Of a stretch of 64,000 nt of DNA, positions 8,788 to 19,633 are shown in pieces. A program made the position numbers and the translations under genes. The notes beneath the pieces were generated by a model that was not told where the DNA came from, did not search any database, and was given only the letters and a program-made list of their open reading frames with translations. The stretch comes from Gulosibacter hominis (GTDB lineage Bacteria; Actinomycetota; Actinomycetes; Actinomycetales; Microbacteriaceae): NCBI RefSeq assembly GCF_904842695.1, contig NZ_CAJGWQ010000001.1, positions 124,001-188,000 on the forward strand, read 5' to 3'. How positions within the stretch are numbered: the stretch's first letter is position 1; every line of letters starts with the position of its first letter.

Positions 8788-9465
8788 GTGACGACCATCG
8801 CACTCACCGGAGGGATCGCCTCTGGGAAGACCACCATTTCGAACCGACTTCGTGAGCTCGGAGCGTTCATCATCGACGCCGATGAAGTGGCCCGCGAAAT
8901 CGTGCAACCCGGCACCCCGACGCTGCGCGCCATCGTGGAGCGGTTCGGTGAGGGGGTGCTTGAAGCAGATGGCACCCTCAACCGGAAGGCACTCGCCGAA
9001 ATCGTTTTTAACGATGACGATGCCCTCGCCGCGCTCAACGACATTACGCATCCCGAAATTCGCCGCGTGACCAACGAACGTATTGATCGCATCCGCGCCG
9101 AAGAGCCCGACACGATCTTTGTGCACGATATTCCGCTGCTCGCCGAAAACCGCTCCAATTTTGACTATGACGAAATTTGGGTGGCGGATGCACCGGCATC
9201 GGTTCGGCTTGAACGGCTCATGGAAACCCGAGAGATGAGCCGCGAAGAGGCGCAGGCCCGCATTGACGCGCAGGTGAGCGATGAGCAGCGCCGCGTGATC
9301 GCGGATGTGGTGATTGACACCACCCGGCCGCTTGCTGAGACGCTCGACCAGGTGGATGAACTCTACGCTCGGTTGCGTGCCGGTGAACTCGCGTCGATTG
9401 ATGAGGTGAGCTACGACACGGCGCCAATCACGATCCCAAAAGAAGAGCGCAGCGACGAAAGCTAA
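8788..9465 (+). CDS. coaE: Dephospho-CoA kinase
   Basis: A 225-residue P-loop kinase catalysing the last step of coenzyme A synthesis, ATP-dependent phosphorylation of the 3'-hydroxyl of dephospho-CoA. The P-loop GGIASGKTT is at residues 8-16, followed by the CoaE marker IIDADEVARE and the lid region with ETREMSREEAQARIDAQ. Length is near the bacterial norm; it lacks the long C-terminal extension seen in mycobacterial CoaE. GTG 8788 is chosen over an upstream start because AAGGAGG (8776-8782) lies 5 bases before it. Confidence 0.93.
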   Translation: MTTIALTGGIASGKTTISNRLRELGAFIIDADEVAREIVQPGTPTLRAIVERFGEGVLEADGTLNRKALAEIVFNDDDALAALNDITHPEIRRVTNERIDRIRAEEPDTIFVHDIPLLAENRSNFDYDEIWVADAPASVRLERLMETREMSREEAQARIDAQVSDEQRRVIADVVIDTTRPLAETLDQVDELYARLRAGELASIDEVSYDTAPITIPKEERSDES

Positions 9466-9475
9466 TCGGTAAGAG

Positions 9476-10168
9476 CTAGCGCAGATCAACCCAGCCGGTG
9501 TCCAGCAGCTCGAGGCTGGCCGTGCCCTGCGAGAGCGCGGCAATTCCAGCCTCGAGTGCGGCCACCTCGTCCGGTGCGTCCGGGATTCCGAGTGTGAACC
9601 GCACACCGGCGGTGTCGTAGTCGGTGCCGAGTACCGCGACGTCCGTGCCGCGCAGTTCGTTTTCCCACCGGCCGGCAGCATCAAGCGGTGCCGTAACCGT
9701 ATACTTTCGCGTCTGCTGCCGCGTAATAAAGCGTGCCGTGGCCAGCGCCTCGGTAACCGAGTCGGCGTAGGCGCGCACCAGTCCGCCGGTTCCGAGCAGC
9801 ACGCCGCCAAAATAGCGCACCACCACCGCAATCACGTCAGACACATCAGCCACAGCTCTGCCCGGCCCCACAAACCCGGTGAGCGCTTCGAGCATCGGGG
9901 CACCGGCGGTGCCGGACGGCTCGCCATCATCGTTTGAACGCTGGAGCTGGCGGCTCGCGCCGAGCACAAACGCCGAGCAGTGGTGGCGGGCAGTGCGGTG
10001 CTCTTGGCGAATCAGCTCGATAAACTCGCGAGCCTCATCCTCCTGTTCAACCCGGCCGAGATAGGTGATAAACCGCGAGCGTTTGACTTCGAGCTCATGC
10101 TCGACATCGTCTGCCAACACGCTGTACGCCGGGGCGCTGTGGAGATTTCGATCGGGCTCGGCAACCAT
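9476..10168 (-). CDS. YigZ / IMPACT family protein (UPF0029)
   Basis: A 230-residue protein with the N-terminal IMPACT domain: RSRFITYLGRV, then the diagnostic NDDGEPSGTAGAPML and VVRYFGGVLLGTGGLVRAY. A C-terminal DUF1949-like half follows. Bacterial YigZ has been proposed to bind nucleic acid or act in translation; its exact role is unsettled. ATG 10168 is preceded by TACACT six bases upstream on the minus strand, with no SD, so it is probably leaderless. It is divergent from uvrB with only 56 bases between the two starts. Confidence 0.85.
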   Translation of the reverse strand: MVAEPDRNLHSAPAYSVLADDVEHELEVKRSRFITYLGRVEQEDEAREFIELIRQEHRTARHHCSAFVLGASRQLQRSNDDGEPSGTAGAPMLEALTGFVGPGRAVADVSDVIAVVVRYFGGVLLGTGGLVRAYADSVTEALATARFITRQQTRKYTVTAPLDAAGRWENELRGTDVAVLGTDYDTAGVRFTLGIPDAPDEVAALEAGIAALSQGTASLELLDTGWVDLR

Positions 10169-10180
10169 GTCTCGAGTGTA
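10169..10180 (-). promoter_or_regulatory. Leaderless -10 element of yigZ
   Basis: On the minus strand TACACT (10180-10175) is followed by 6 bases and the ATG at 10168. It faces the uvrB promoter across about 32 bases. Confidence 0.5.
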
Positions 10181-10212
10181 CTGATTGCGCGGCTGGCATC
10201 AGGTTGGCGGCA

Positions 10213-10224
10213 TAGGCTGAACAT
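10213..10224 (+). promoter_or_regulatory. Leaderless -10 element of uvrB
   Basis: TAGGCT (10213-10218), 6 bases before ATG 10225, no SD. No actinobacterial LexA box (GAAC-N4-GTTC) is visible upstream. Confidence 0.55.
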
Positions 10225-12291
10225 ATGGAACCAACCCGACTTGTGCGCCCGTTTGAAGTGGTGAGCGAATATCAGCCCTCCGGTGACCAGCCGCAGGCGA
10301 TTGCTGAGCTCGCGCAGCGAATCAACGCAGGTGAAACCGATGTGGTGCTTTTGGGCGCAACCGGTACGGGTAAATCGGCGACGACCGCCTGGCTGATTGA
10401 GCAGGTGCAGCGGCCCACGCTCATCATGGCGCACAACAAAACGCTTGCCGCGCAGCTGGCGAATGAGTTTCGGCAGCTGATGCCGAATAACGCGGTCGAG
10501 TATTTCGTCTCGTACTACGACTACTACCAGCCCGAAGCCTATGTGCCACAAACCGACACCTTCATCGAAAAAGACTCGTCGATTAACGATGAGGTTGAGC
10601 GGCTGCGGTATTCGACCACCAACTCGCTGCTTTCGCGTCGTGATGTGGTGGTGGTGTCGACCGTTTCATGCATCTACGGTCTCGGTAAGCCCGAGGAATA
10701 CTACGACTCGATGCTGGCGCTGCACGTGGGGGATACCGTCGACCGTGACGAGATCATCCGCAAATTTGTGGCGATGCAGTACAGCCGCAACGATGTGGCG
10801 TTTGAGCGCGGCACTTTTCGGGTGCGGGGCGACACCATCGAAATTATTCCGGTGTATGAAGAGCTCGCGATCCGCATCGAGCTTTTTGGTGACGAGGTGG
10901 ATGCGATCAGTATGCTCAATCCGCTCACGGGGGACGTTGTGCGCGAGGCCGACTCGGTGAGTGTGTTTCCGGCATCCCACTATGTGGCGAGCCAGGATGT
11001 GATGCATCGGGCGATGGACGGTATCCGTACCGAACTTGCCGAGCGGCTGCAGGAGTTTGAATCGCAGGGGAAGCTGCTCGAGGCGCAGCGGCTGCGGATG
11101 CGTACCGAATTTGATCTCGAAATGATGGAGCAGATCGGATTTTGCTCGGGCATCGAAAACTATTCGATGCATATTGATGGCCGGCACCGGGGCGAGCCGC
11201 CGCACTGTTTGCTCGACTACTTCCCGGATGATTTTTTGCTGGTGATCGACGAATCGCACGTGACCGTGCCGCAGATTGGTGCGATGTATGAGGGGGATGC
11301 CTCACGCAAGCGCACCCTGGTGGAGTACGGCTTTCGCTTGCCGTCAGCCCTCGACAACCGGCCGCTGCGCTGGGATGAATTTAAAGAACGTATTGGCCAG
11401 ACCGTCTATCTATCGGCCACTCCCGGTAAGTACGAGCTTTCGCAGGCTGACGGAGTCGTCGAGCAGATCATCCGTCCCACCGGCCTGCTCGACCCGAAGA
11501 TTGTGGTGAAGCCCACGAAGGGACAGATTGACGATCTGCTCGAAGAAATTCGTGTGCGGGTCGAAAAAGATGAGCGGGTGCTGGTCACCACGCTGACCAA
11601 ACGGATGGCCGAAGACCTCACCGAGTTTTTTGCCGAAAACGGTGTTCAGGTGCGCTATCTGCACTCGGATGTCGACACGCTCAAGCGGGTGGAGCTGCTC
11701 AGCGAATTGCGTGCGGGACAGTTCGACGTGCTGGTGGGTATCAACCTGCTGCGTGAGGGGCTCGACCTGCCGGAGGTGTCGCTGGTGGCAATTCTCGACG
11801 CCGATAAAGAAGGCTTTTTGCGTTCATCCACTTCGCTTATCCAGACGATCGGTCGTGCGGCTCGAAATGTTTCGGGCGAGGTGCACATGTATGCCGATAA
11901 AGAGACCGAGGCGATGCGGGTCGCGATCGAAGAGACCGAACGCCGTCGTGCCAAACAGATGGCGTACAACAAAGAACACGGCATCGACCCGAAACCGCTG
12001 CGCAAAAAAATCAACGACATCACCGAGGTGCTCATTCGTGAGGGACGCGACACCGAAGAATTGCTTTCGGGTCGTGCCCGTGACGATCGCCGCAGCACCA
12101 CCCCGAATTTGCGGCGTGAAGGGATCGGTGCCGAAGGCGCGGAAACGCTCGAGGCGATCATCCACGACCTCAATGAGCAGATGCTGCAGGCCGCGAGCGA
12201 ACTCAAGTTTGAGTTGGCGGCGCGGCTGCGTGATGAGCTTGCCGAGATGAAAAAGGAGCTGCGGCAGATCGAAAAAGCGGGCCACGCCTAA
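10225..12291 (+). CDS. uvrB: Excinuclease ABC subunit B
   Basis: A 688-residue UvrB, the damage-verifying helicase-like subunit of nucleotide excision repair. Walker A GATGTGKS is at residues 44-51, and the beta-hairpin that clamps DNA is seen as [12 protein letters not shown] near 97-108. Helicase motifs include [22 protein letters not shown] and [11 protein letters not shown]-terminal UVR motif (about 645-680) would contact UvrC. Full length with all motifs intact. It starts the uvrB-rlmN-uvrA-uvrC run and appears to have its own leaderless promoter. Confidence 0.97.
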   Translation: MEPTRLVRPFEVVSEYQPSGDQPQAIAELAQRINAGETDVVLLGATGTGKSATTAWLIEQVQRPTLIMAHNKTLAAQLANEFRQLMPNNAVEYFVSYYDYYQPEAYVPQTDTFIEKDSSINDEVERLRYSTTNSLLSRRDVVVVSTVSCIYGLGKPEEYYDSMLALHVGDTVDRDEIIRKFVAMQYSRNDVAFERGTFRVRGDTIEIIPVYEELAIRIELFGDEVDAISMLNPLTGDVVREADSVSVFPASHYVASQDVMHRAMDGIRTELAERLQEFESQGKLLEAQRLRMRTEFDLEMMEQIGFCSGIENYSMHIDGRHRGEPPHCLLDYFPDDFLLVIDESHVTVPQIGAMYEGDASRKRTLVEYGFRLPSALDNRPLRWDEFKERIGQTVYLSATPGKYELSQADGVVEQIIRPTGLLDPKIVVKPTKGQIDDLLEEIRVRVEKDERVLVTTLTKRMAEDLTEFFAENGVQVRYLHSDVDTLKRVELLSELRAGQFDVLVGINLLREGLDLPEVSLVAILDADKEGFLRSSTSLIQTIGRAARNVSGEVHMYADKETEAMRVAIEETERRRAKQMAYNKEHGIDPKPLRKKINDITEVLIREGRDTEELLSGRARDDRRSTTPNLRREGIGAEGAETLEAIIHDLNEQMLQAASELKFELAARLRDELAEMKKELRQIEKAGHA

Positions 12292-12327
12292 CTGGACCAA
12301 AACCGGGCAAGATTGCAGCGCATCCGG

Positions 12328-12340
12328 GATACTGGAAGGG
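12328..12340 (+). promoter_or_regulatory. Leaderless -10 element of rlmN
   Basis: GATACT (12328-12333) is 7 bases before ATG 12341. The purine-rich GGAAGGG directly abuts the ATG, too close to act as an SD. Confidence 0.4.
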
Positions 12341-13576
12341 ATGCGAAACGAAACCAGCCGCCAGACCCGCTCTCAGTCGCCCCGCAGTGACCGACCCCAG
12401 GTGCGTCCCACCGCCGAGGGGTGGGTGCAGCCGATGGGTCCGGATGGGCGTCCGCAGCTGCAATTCGCGGCTAAGCGGCGCGTGAAGCCGTCGCCCCGCC
12501 ACCTGGCTGATCTCACCATGGCCGAGCGGCAGGAGTGGCTAAAAGAACTCGGGTTCCCGGCGTTTCGTGCCAAGCAGCTTTCGACCCATTATTTCCAGCA
12601 CTACACCGACCGGGCAGAAGATATGACTGATCTGCCCGCGAAAGATCGCGATGAGCTGGTGGCACAGACTCTACCGACGCTGCTGACCGAGGTGCGTCGA
12701 TTGCGTACCGATGATGGCAACACCATCAAATTTTTGTGGCGCTGTTTCGACGGCGTGCTCGTCGAGTCGGTACTCATGCGCTATCCGGGGCGGATCACGC
12801 TGTGTGTTTCTTCGCAGGCGGGATGCGGGATGAACTGTCCGTTCTGCGCCACCGGGCAGAACGGTCTGACACGGAATCTTTCGACAGCTGAAATTGTCGA
12901 CCAGATCGTGCAGGCAAACCGGGCGATCGCCGGCGGTGAGCTCGGGGGAGTGCATGCGGATGGCGTGCCCGAGCGGGTGAACAATATCGTGTTCATGGGG
13001 ATGGGTGAACCCCTCGCCAACTATAAGCGCATCATGAATGCGATCCACCGGATGGTCGACCCGGTTCCCGAGGGCCTCGGCATGTCGGCGCGCGGGATTA
13101 CGGTGTCGACGGTTGGTCTCGTTCCCGCTATCCGCAAACTCGCGGATGAGGGGCTGCCCCTCACCTTCGCGCTATCGCTGCACGCGCCCGACGATGAGCT
13201 GCGCAATGATCTCATCCCGGTCAATAGTCGCTGGCAGGTGGATGAAGCACTGGATGCGGCCCGCGAATATTTCGACAAAACCGGCCGTCGGGTGTCAATC
13301 GAGTACGCGCTCATTAAAGACATGAATGACCACGCCTGGCGCGCCGATCTGCTGGCCGACAAACTCAACGCGCGCGGTCGCGGCTGGGTGCATGTGAACC
13401 CGATTCCACTGAACCCCACGCCGGGGTCGATTTGGACTCGGTCGACCCCCGAAGCCACTGCTGAGTTTGTCGAACGGCTGCGAGCTAAGGGAGTGCCGAC
13501 CACGCTGCGCGACACCCGCGGTAAAGAAATCGACGGCGCCTGCGGACAGTTGGCGGCGGCCGACGAGCAGCGTTAG
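12341..13576 (+). CDS. rlmN: Dual-specificity rRNA/tRNA adenine-C2 methyltransferase RlmN (radical SAM)
   Basis: A 411-residue radical-SAM enzyme that methylates C2 of A2503 in 23S rRNA and A37 in some tRNAs. The [4Fe-4S] motif is C162-x3-C166-x2-C169 (CGMNCPFC). The methyl-carrying cysteine is C401 in DGACGQ near the end. [12 protein letters not shown] and [11 protein letters not shown] match family motifs. The first 60 residues are a polar, Arg/Gln-rich extension longer than in E. coli. It lies between uvrB and uvrA, an arrangement with no obvious functional reason. Confidence 0.94.
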   Translation: MRNETSRQTRSQSPRSDRPQVRPTAEGWVQPMGPDGRPQLQFAAKRRVKPSPRHLADLTMAERQEWLKELGFPAFRAKQLSTHYFQHYTDRAEDMTDLPAKDRDELVAQTLPTLLTEVRRLRTDDGNTIKFLWRCFDGVLVESVLMRYPGRITLCVSSQAGCGMNCPFCATGQNGLTRNLSTAEIVDQIVQANRAIAGGELGGVHADGVPERVNNIVFMGMGEPLANYKRIMNAIHRMVDPVPEGLGMSARGITVSTVGLVPAIRKLADEGLPLTFALSLHAPDDELRNDLIPVNSRWQVDEALDAAREYFDKTGRRVSIEYALIKDMNDHAWRADLLADKLNARGRGWVHVNPIPLNPTPGSIWTRSTPEATAEFVERLRAKGVPTTLRDTRGKEIDGACGQLAAADEQR

Positions 13577-13608
13577 CCTGGCGCGAGTAGCCGAGCCACT
13601 GGGGAACG

Positions 13609-13650
13609 ACCGAGCTCGCCACGTTTGGATCGTGGCGGATCTGGCTCGGT
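13609..13650. terminator. Hairpin between rlmN and uvrA
   Basis: Nested arms ACCGAGC/GCTCGGT (13609-13615, 13644-13650) and CGCCACG/CGTGGCG (13617-13623, 13631-13637) enclose a 7-base loop, with a bulge on the right side. It probably ends the rlmN transcript before the uvrA promoter. Confidence 0.55.
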
Positions 13651-13689
13651 GACGCGCGGTGAGACCAACCAATTCTAATCGGGGCGACG

Positions 13690-13701
13690 TACCCTTGATG
13701 G
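13690..13701 (+). promoter_or_regulatory. Leaderless -10 element of uvrA
   Basis: TACCCT (13690-13695), then 6 bases, then GTG 13702. No SD, and no LexA-type palindrome nearby. Confidence 0.5.
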
Positions 13702-16617
13702 GTGCCAGAATCCGCGTTTATGTCTCCGAACCAAGCCAAGACCCCGGTGCTGCACGTGCAGAATGCACGGGTGCACAATCTCAAAAATGTGTCGGTCACG
13801 GTGCCCCGTGACAAGATGATTGTGTTCACCGGGCTTTCGGGGTCGGGAAAGTCGTCGCTGGCGTTTGACACGATTTTTGCTGAGGGGCAGCGCCGCTATG
13901 TCGAGTCGCTCTCGTCATATGCGCGGATGTTTTTGGGGCAGGTTGACCGCCCCGATGTTGACCTTATCGAGGGGCTGAGCCCGGCGGTATCGATCGACCA
14001 AAAATCAACCAACCGCAACCCGCGCTCGACCGTCGGCACCATCACCGAAATCTACGACTACATGCGTCTGCTGTGGGCGCGAGTTGGTACCCCGCACTGT
14101 CCCGTATGTGGTGAGCGAATTGCGGCGGCCACCGTGCAGCAGATGGCCGACCGATTGATGGAGCTTGACACCGGGACGCGCTATCAGATTCTTGCCCCGG
14201 TAGTGCAGCAAAAAAAGGGCGAGTTTGTCGACCTGTTCTCGTCACTTTCACAGCAGGGGTTCGCTCGCGCGATTGTCGACGGCGAACGCGCGCAGCTGAC
14301 GAACCCACCGACGCTCAAAAAATCGTACAAGCACGATATTTCAGTGATCGTTGACCGCCTCGCCGCCAAGGATGATCTGCTCGGCCGGCTCACCGACTCG
14401 CTGGAAACCGCGCTGCGACTGGCCGATGGGCGAGTCACGATCGATTTTGTCGATCGCGACAGCGACGATCCCGAGCGCACTATCACGTTTTCCGAGCAGC
14501 TCTCATGCCCAAACAATCACGACCTGGCGCTTGCCGAAATTGAGCCGCGCACATTCTCGTTTAACGCACCCTTCGGTGCCTGCCCAACCTGCGATGGTCT
14601 CGGCACCCGAATGTCGGTGGATGAAGAACTCATTATTGGCGATCCGGATGCATCCCTCGCAGAGGGTGCGATTTTGCCGTGGTCGTCGCAGGGGAAATCG
14701 CTCTACCAGTATTTTGATCGGCTGCTGCGCGGATTTGCCGATGAACTTGGCTTTTCGCTCACCACTCCCTGGCGCAAACTCCCGAAGGATGTGCAGCACG
14801 CTCTATTGCACGGCAAGGACCACAAGGTGCGAGTGCGATACCGCAATCGATACGGCCGCAACGTCACCTACTCATCGGGATTTGAGGGGGTCGTGCCCTA
14901 CCTCGAACGGCAATTTGCCGAGGCAGAATCAGACACTGCCCGCGACCGGTGGCGCCAGTATTTGCGTGAGGTGCCGTGCGCCACGTGTCAGGGCGCGCGG
15001 CTGCGTCCCGAGGTGCTGGCCGTAACCATCCAGGGCAAATCAATCGCGGACGTCACCTGGATGTCGCTCGATGAGGCGCTCGCCTTTTTTGACAATCTCG
15101 AACTCACACCGCGCGAGCAGCAGGTGGCAGCCCAGGTGCTGCGCGAACTGCGTTCGCGGCTGAGCTTCCTCACCGAGGTGGGGTTGAGCTATCTCGATCT
15201 GGCCCGATCAGCGGGCACGCTCTCGGGTGGAGAGGCGCAGCGCATCCGGTTGGCGACACAGATTGGTGCCGGACTCACGGGTGTGCTCTACGTGCTTGAT
15301 GAGCCCTCGATCGGTTTGCATCAGCGCGACAATCGGCGGTTGATCGACACGCTCATCAAATTGCGTGACCTCGGTAACACCCTGATCGTGGTCGAACACG
15401 ACGAAGACACGATTCGGGCGGCGGATTGGCTCGTTGATATTGGCCCCGGGGCGGGGGAGTACGGCGGTGAGGTCGTGCACTCCGGTAACTATGACGAGCT
15501 GCTCAAAAACGAGGCGTCGATTACCGGCGACTATCTAGCCGGCCGGCGCAGCATCCCGGTGCCCGCGAAGCGGCGCAAGGTTGACCCGAAGCGCAAGCTC
15601 ACGGTCGTGGGTGCCCGTGAAAACAACCTCAAAAATGTCACGGTCGATTTCCCCCTGGGCGTTTTTACCGCGGTGACCGGTATTTCAGGTTCGGGGAAAT
15701 CGTCACTCGTGAACGATGTGCTCGAAAAGGTACTCGCCAACCGGCTCAACGGAGCCCGACAGGTTCCGGGCAAGCACACGCGAGTGACCGGTGTCGAACA
15801 TCTCGACAAGGTCGTGCATGTTGACCAAGCCCCGATCGGCCGCACCCCGCGCTCGAATCCAGCCACCTACACGGGGGTGTTCGACCGCATCCGGAACCTG
15901 TTTGCTGAAACGCCAGAAGCGAAGGCGCGTGGCTACCAGGCCGGCCGCTTTTCGTTCAACGTCAAGGGCGGCCGGTGCGAAGAGTGTCGCGGTGACGGCA
16001 CGATCAAGATCGAGATGAACTTTTTGCCAGACGTTTATGTCAAGTGCGAGGCGTGCGACGGCAAACGCTACAACCGCGAAACCCTGCAGGTGCACTACAA
16101 GGGCAAGACCATCTCAGATGTGCTTGATATGCCGATCTCTGACGCGGCCGAGTTTTTTGAGCCCATCACCGCTATCCACCGCTATTTGCAGACGCTGGTT
16201 GATGTGGGGCTTGGCTATGTGCGACTCGGGCAATCAGCAACGACGCTCTCAGGCGGTGAGGCGCAGCGTGTGAAGTTGGCAACCGAACTGCAGCGGCGCT
16301 CAAACGGGCGCACGGTTTATGTGCTGGATGAACCCACCACCGGGCTGCACTTCGAAGATGTGCGCAAGCTGCTGCTGGTTCTCGAGGGCCTGGTCGAAAA
16401 GGGCAACACCGTTATCGTCATCGAACACAACCTGGACGTTATTAAATGCGCCGACTGGGTGATCGATCTCGGTCCCGAAGGTGGTGCCGGCGGTGGCGAA
16501 ATTGTTGCTACGGGAACCCCAGAGCAGGTTGCCGCGGTCGCCGAGAGTGCCACCGGCCAGTTCCTCGCCGAGATGGTTACACCGGCGCGAAGCCGGTCGC
16601 GCGGCAAAAAGTCGTAG
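13702..16617 (+). CDS. uvrA: Excinuclease ABC subunit A
   Basis: A 971-residue UvrA, the DNA-damage sensor of excision repair. It has two ABC ATPase modules: GLSGSGKSS near 48-56 with [11 protein letters not shown] and YVLDEPS, then GISGSGKSS near 658 with [11 protein letters not shown] and YVLDEPTTG. Zinc modules are visible as CPVC with later CPTC, CATC, and the C-terminal CEEC...CEAC finger. All motifs are intact. The start is GTG 13702, six bases after a TACCCT hexamer; an internal ATG at 13720 is a less likely alternative. uvrC follows 13 bases after the stop. Confidence 0.97.
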   Translation: MPESAFMSPNQAKTPVLHVQNARVHNLKNVSVTVPRDKMIVFTGLSGSGKSSLAFDTIFAEGQRRYVESLSSYARMFLGQVDRPDVDLIEGLSPAVSIDQKSTNRNPRSTVGTITEIYDYMRLLWARVGTPHCPVCGERIAAATVQQMADRLMELDTGTRYQILAPVVQQKKGEFVDLFSSLSQQGFARAIVDGERAQLTNPPTLKKSYKHDISVIVDRLAAKDDLLGRLTDSLETALRLADGRVTIDFVDRDSDDPERTITFSEQLSCPNNHDLALAEIEPRTFSFNAPFGACPTCDGLGTRMSVDEELIIGDPDASLAEGAILPWSSQGKSLYQYFDRLLRGFADELGFSLTTPWRKLPKDVQHALLHGKDHKVRVRYRNRYGRNVTYSSGFEGVVPYLERQFAEAESDTARDRWRQYLREVPCATCQGARLRPEVLAVTIQGKSIADVTWMSLDEALAFFDNLELTPREQQVAAQVLRELRSRLSFLTEVGLSYLDLARSAGTLSGGEAQRIRLATQIGAGLTGVLYVLDEPSIGLHQRDNRRLIDTLIKLRDLGNTLIVVEHDEDTIRAADWLVDIGPGAGEYGGEVVHSGNYDELLKNEASITGDYLAGRRSIPVPAKRRKVDPKRKLTVVGARENNLKNVTVDFPLGVFTAVTGISGSGKSSLVNDVLEKVLANRLNGARQVPGKHTRVTGVEHLDKVVHVDQAPIGRTPRSNPATYTGVFDRIRNLFAETPEAKARGYQAGRFSFNVKGGRCEECRGDGTIKIEMNFLPDVYVKCEACDGKRYNRETLQVHYKGKTISDVLDMPISDAAEFFEPITAIHRYLQTLVDVGLGYVRLGQSATTLSGGEAQRVKLATELQRRSNGRTVYVLDEPTTGLHFEDVRKLLLVLEGLVEKGNTVIVIEHNLDVIKCADWVIDLGPEGGAGGGEIVATGTPEQVAAVAESATGQFLAEMVTPARSRSRGKKS

Positions 16618-16630
16618 TGAATGATGCGTC

Positions 16631-18526
16631 ATGAGTGAAGCTCTGGATTGGCGGCCACGCACCGGAGATATTCCCGATAAACCGGGCGTGTATCGCTTTA
16701 TTGATGCCTCGGGCCGGGTGCTCTACGTGGGTAAAGCCAAGCGGCTGCGGCAGCGGCTACAAAACTATTTCGCCCCGCCGGCAACACTGCCTGAGCGCAC
16801 CCGCCGAATGGTCACCTCAGCCCGCGATGTGCAGTGGACCGTGGTCCGGAATGAAGTCGAGGCACTGCAGCTTGAATACTCGCTCATTCAAGAGCTCTCG
16901 CCACCGTTCAATGTGCGGCTCAAAGACGATAAATCATATCCGTTTATGGCCGTCACCTTGGCCGATGAAGCACCGCGGGTGATGGTCACCCGCAATCGTA
17001 AAATTCGCGGCGCCCGCTATTTCGGACCGTATCCAAAAGTGTGGGCGGTGAACGAAGCGATCGATCTGATGATTCGGGTGTTCCCCATCCGCACCTGCAA
17101 CGACAGCAACTACCGTCGCGCCATGCTGACCGGAAAACCCTGCTTCGCCGGGCAAATTGGCAAATGCGGCGGCCCCTGCTCGCAAAAGGTCAGCATCGGG
17201 GAACACCGCAAAATCGTCGCCGAATTTGTGCACTTCATGGAGACCTATGACCGGTCGATAGTGGAAGATCTCGAACGGCAAATGCGGGAGGCATCCGAGC
17301 AACTGCGATTTGAAGATGCCGCCAAGCTTCGCGACCGGGTGGTCGCACTCAACACCGTGCTCGAAAAATCTACCGTGGTGGTTGCCGATTCAACCGACGC
17401 GGACGTGTTCGGGCTAGCCGACGACGAACTCGCTGCCGCAGTGCAGCTGTTTACCGTGCGCAAGGGGCGCGTGCGCGGCGTGCGCGGCTGGGTGCTCGAT
17501 AAAGAACTCGATGTGGAGCATCCGGTGCTGGTTCAACAGATGCTGCAAGACGTGTATGGCGAACTCGAGCAGGTTCCGCCACGCGTCGTGGTGGTGCCGG
17601 AGCTCCCCGATGATGCCGAAGCGCTTGCCGATGTGCTCAGTCAAATACGCGGTGCAAAGGTTGAGCTGCGCCAGGCACAGCGCGGGGCGCTGGCAGACCT
17701 ATCGCGCAGCGCCTACGCCAACGCGGCCGAGTCGCTGAAACAGTACAAATTGAAGCGCACCGCCGACTATGTTGCGCGCACTGACGCACTCAACGATTTG
17801 CAACAGGCCCTCGGCTTGAGCGAGGCGCCGCTGCGGATCGAGGCCTTTGATATTTCGCATCTGCAGGGCACCGGCATCGTCGGATCGATGGTGGTGTTCG
17901 AGGATGGGCTTCCCAAGCGCGGCCACTATCGCCGCTTCAATATCGCCGCGGCTCGAGACGATACGGATGCGATGCACCAGGTGCTTTCGCGCCGCTTGGC
18001 ATATCTTGTCGAGCCCGAAGCCGACGCTGCAATCACAGCCGAGTCTGGTGCGGATGCGGCGGCAGCGAAACAAAAATCAAAATTTGCCTATCCGCCGCAG
18101 CTGCTGCTTATTGACGGCGGGCAACCGCAGGTGGCTGCTGCACAGCGCGCCGTCGACGAGTCTGGGGTGTCCGGGCTCGCCGTGGTCGGCATCGCAAAAC
18201 GGCTCGAAGAGCTGTGGCTACCGGATGATGATTTTCCGGTTATTCTGCCCCGTTCATCCGAGGCGCTCTTTCTCGTGCAGCGGCTGCGCGACGAGGCCCA
18301 CCGGTTTGCGATCACGGCACAGCGCAAATCGCGTCGCCGGGATATTCGGTCGCAGCTCGAAACGGTGCCGGGGCTCGGACCGACGCGGATTGCAGCGCTG
18401 CTGCGCACTTTCGGTTCGGTGGCGAAACTGCGACAGGCGACCATTGCCGAGCTGTGTGAGGTGCCGGGCATCGGAGAAACAACCGCCAAGGCAATCCATG
18501 ATGCTCTCGGCAGCCCAGAGACCTAA
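16631..18526 (+). CDS. uvrC: Excinuclease ABC subunit C
   Basis: A 631-residue nuclease subunit that makes both incisions around a lesion. It contains an N-terminal GIY-YIG domain (about 15-95: KPGVYRF...VLYVGKAKRLRQRL), a UVR motif (about 205-240) for UvrB binding, and an RNase H-like nuclease domain (about 375-540) with EAFDISHLQGTGIVGSMVVF and LLIDGGQPQV. Tandem helix-hairpin-helix motifs at the C-terminus read VPGLGPTRIAALL and VPGIGETTAKAI. No SD is apparent; translation is probably coupled to uvrA 13 bases upstream. Confidence 0.96.
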   Translation: MSEALDWRPRTGDIPDKPGVYRFIDASGRVLYVGKAKRLRQRLQNYFAPPATLPERTRRMVTSARDVQWTVVRNEVEALQLEYSLIQELSPPFNVRLKDDKSYPFMAVTLADEAPRVMVTRNRKIRGARYFGPYPKVWAVNEAIDLMIRVFPIRTCNDSNYRRAMLTGKPCFAGQIGKCGGPCSQKVSIGEHRKIVAEFVHFMETYDRSIVEDLERQMREASEQLRFEDAAKLRDRVVALNTVLEKSTVVVADSTDADVFGLADDELAAAVQLFTVRKGRVRGVRGWVLDKELDVEHPVLVQQMLQDVYGELEQVPPRVVVVPELPDDAEALADVLSQIRGAKVELRQAQRGALADLSRSAYANAAESLKQYKLKRTADYVARTDALNDLQQALGLSEAPLRIEAFDISHLQGTGIVGSMVVFEDGLPKRGHYRRFNIAAARDDTDAMHQVLSRRLAYLVEPEADAAITAESGADAAAAKQKSKFAYPPQLLLIDGGQPQVAAAQRAVDESGVSGLAVVGIAKRLEELWLPDDDFPVILPRSSEALFLVQRLRDEAHRFAITAQRKSRRRDIRSQLETVPGLGPTRIAALLRTFGSVAKLRQATIAELCEVPGIGETTAKAIHDALGSPET

Positions 18527-18580
18527 AAATCAGTCTCAACCTGAGGTTTAAACTCGGAGCGGAAGCGCGGGTGAGGTCGG

Positions 18581-18586
18581 TACGCT
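18581..18586 (+). promoter_or_regulatory. -10 element upstream of rapZ
   Basis: TACGCT, about 30 bases before the rapZ ATG, with a GAGGGGGAAG SD between. It could give rapZ-whiA its own promoter after uvrC. Confidence 0.4.
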
Positions 18587-18616
18587 TTAGCTACTGCCTG
18601 CAGCTGAGGGGGAAGT

Positions 18617-19510
18617 ATGGAAGACACATCGGTACGTTCGGTGGATGATGAGCGACAGCGGCTGGTCATTGTTACCGGTATGTCGGGGGCCGGGCGCTCT
18701 ACCGCCTGCAAGGCTTTTGAAGACCTGGGCTGGTTTGTAGTCGACAATCTGCCGCCGCAGATGATTCGACCGCTGAGCGAAATTGCCACGCACGCGAGCG
18801 GCTCTATTCCGAAGCTTGTGGTGGCAGTCGATATTCGCGGTGGCCGACTGCTCGAAGGCTTTGCCGACTTTATGAAGACGCTGCGTGAAAACCACGATGT
18901 TGACGTGGTTTTTCTTGACGCTACCGATGAGCGGCTGGTGCGCCGTTACGAACACTCGCGACGGCCGCATCCGTTGCAAGAGGGCGGCACCGTTCTTGAG
19001 GGTATTCAACGCGAGCGTGAACGGCTCAGCGAAATCCGCAGCATCGCCGATATGGTCATTGACACCACCGAGCTCAACGTGCACCAGCTGGCGCGGCGAA
19101 TTTTTGAGCGCTTCGGAGACCCGGATGAAAACCGCATCCAGGTGTCGGTGACCAGCTTCGGTTTCAAATACGGCATCCCCGCCGACGCCGACCTGGTGTT
19201 CGATATGCGGTTTTTGCCGAACCCGTTCTGGATTGAAGAACTGCGACCGTTCAACGGCCGTGACAAGCAGGTGAGCGACTATGTGCTCGAACAGGATGGG
19301 GCTGAAGAGTTCCTCGCCGCATTCCGCCAGCTCATTGGCCCGGTGCTTGACGGTTACGAGCGAGAAAATAAGCGGCACGCACTCATCGGCATCGGCTGCA
19401 CGGGCGGAAAACACCGTTCGGTAGCCATGACCGAGCGAATTGCGAGTATTCTTCGTGAGCGCGATGATGTCGCCGTCCAAGTGCGACACCGCGACCTTGG
19501 CCGCGAATAG
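18617..19510 (+). CDS. rapZ: RapZ-family nucleotide-binding protein
   Basis: A 297-residue P-loop protein of the RapZ/YvcJ family. The Walker A-like motif is GMSGAGRST (residues 21-29), with Arg replacing the usual Lys, as is common in actinobacterial members. LEDLGW-type sequence (EDLGWFVVDNLPPQMI) and the C-terminal IGIGCTGGKHRSVAMTERI are diagnostic. In E. coli RapZ guides RNase E to the sRNA GlmZ; in Gram-positives the role is less clear and binding of nucleotide-sugar signals has been suggested. The conserved rapZ-whiA pair continues downstream. Confidence 0.93.
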   Translation: MEDTSVRSVDDERQRLVIVTGMSGAGRSTACKAFEDLGWFVVDNLPPQMIRPLSEIATHASGSIPKLVVAVDIRGGRLLEGFADFMKTLRENHDVDVVFLDATDERLVRRYEHSRRPHPLQEGGTVLEGIQRERERLSEIRSIADMVIDTTELNVHQLARRIFERFGDPDENRIQVSVTSFGFKYGIPADADLVFDMRFLPNPFWIEELRPFNGRDKQVSDYVLEQDGAEEFLAAFRQLIGPVLDGYERENKRHALIGIGCTGGKHRSVAMTERIASILRERDDVAVQVRHRDLGRE

Positions 19511-19633
19511 ATCTGGCTGCGCTCCGATAACAACCGGATGCTTGCGCCGCGTCATCGGCCAAGCGCACGAGCAGACAAAGCGGTAGCCGCAACCCAGGCG
19601 GAACTACCGAGTGATGAGAAAGCAGGAAACCAA

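Noticed and set aside
10169-10224. LexA (SOS) box before uvrB
   Set aside because: No GAAC-N4-GTTC or close variant found in the yigZ-uvrB gap, nor before uvrA.
19538-19633. N-terminal extension of whiA
   Set aside because: The 32 extra codons do not resemble WhiA and overlap the rapZ-whiA gap. A TTG with an SD at 19634 restores the family N-terminus.
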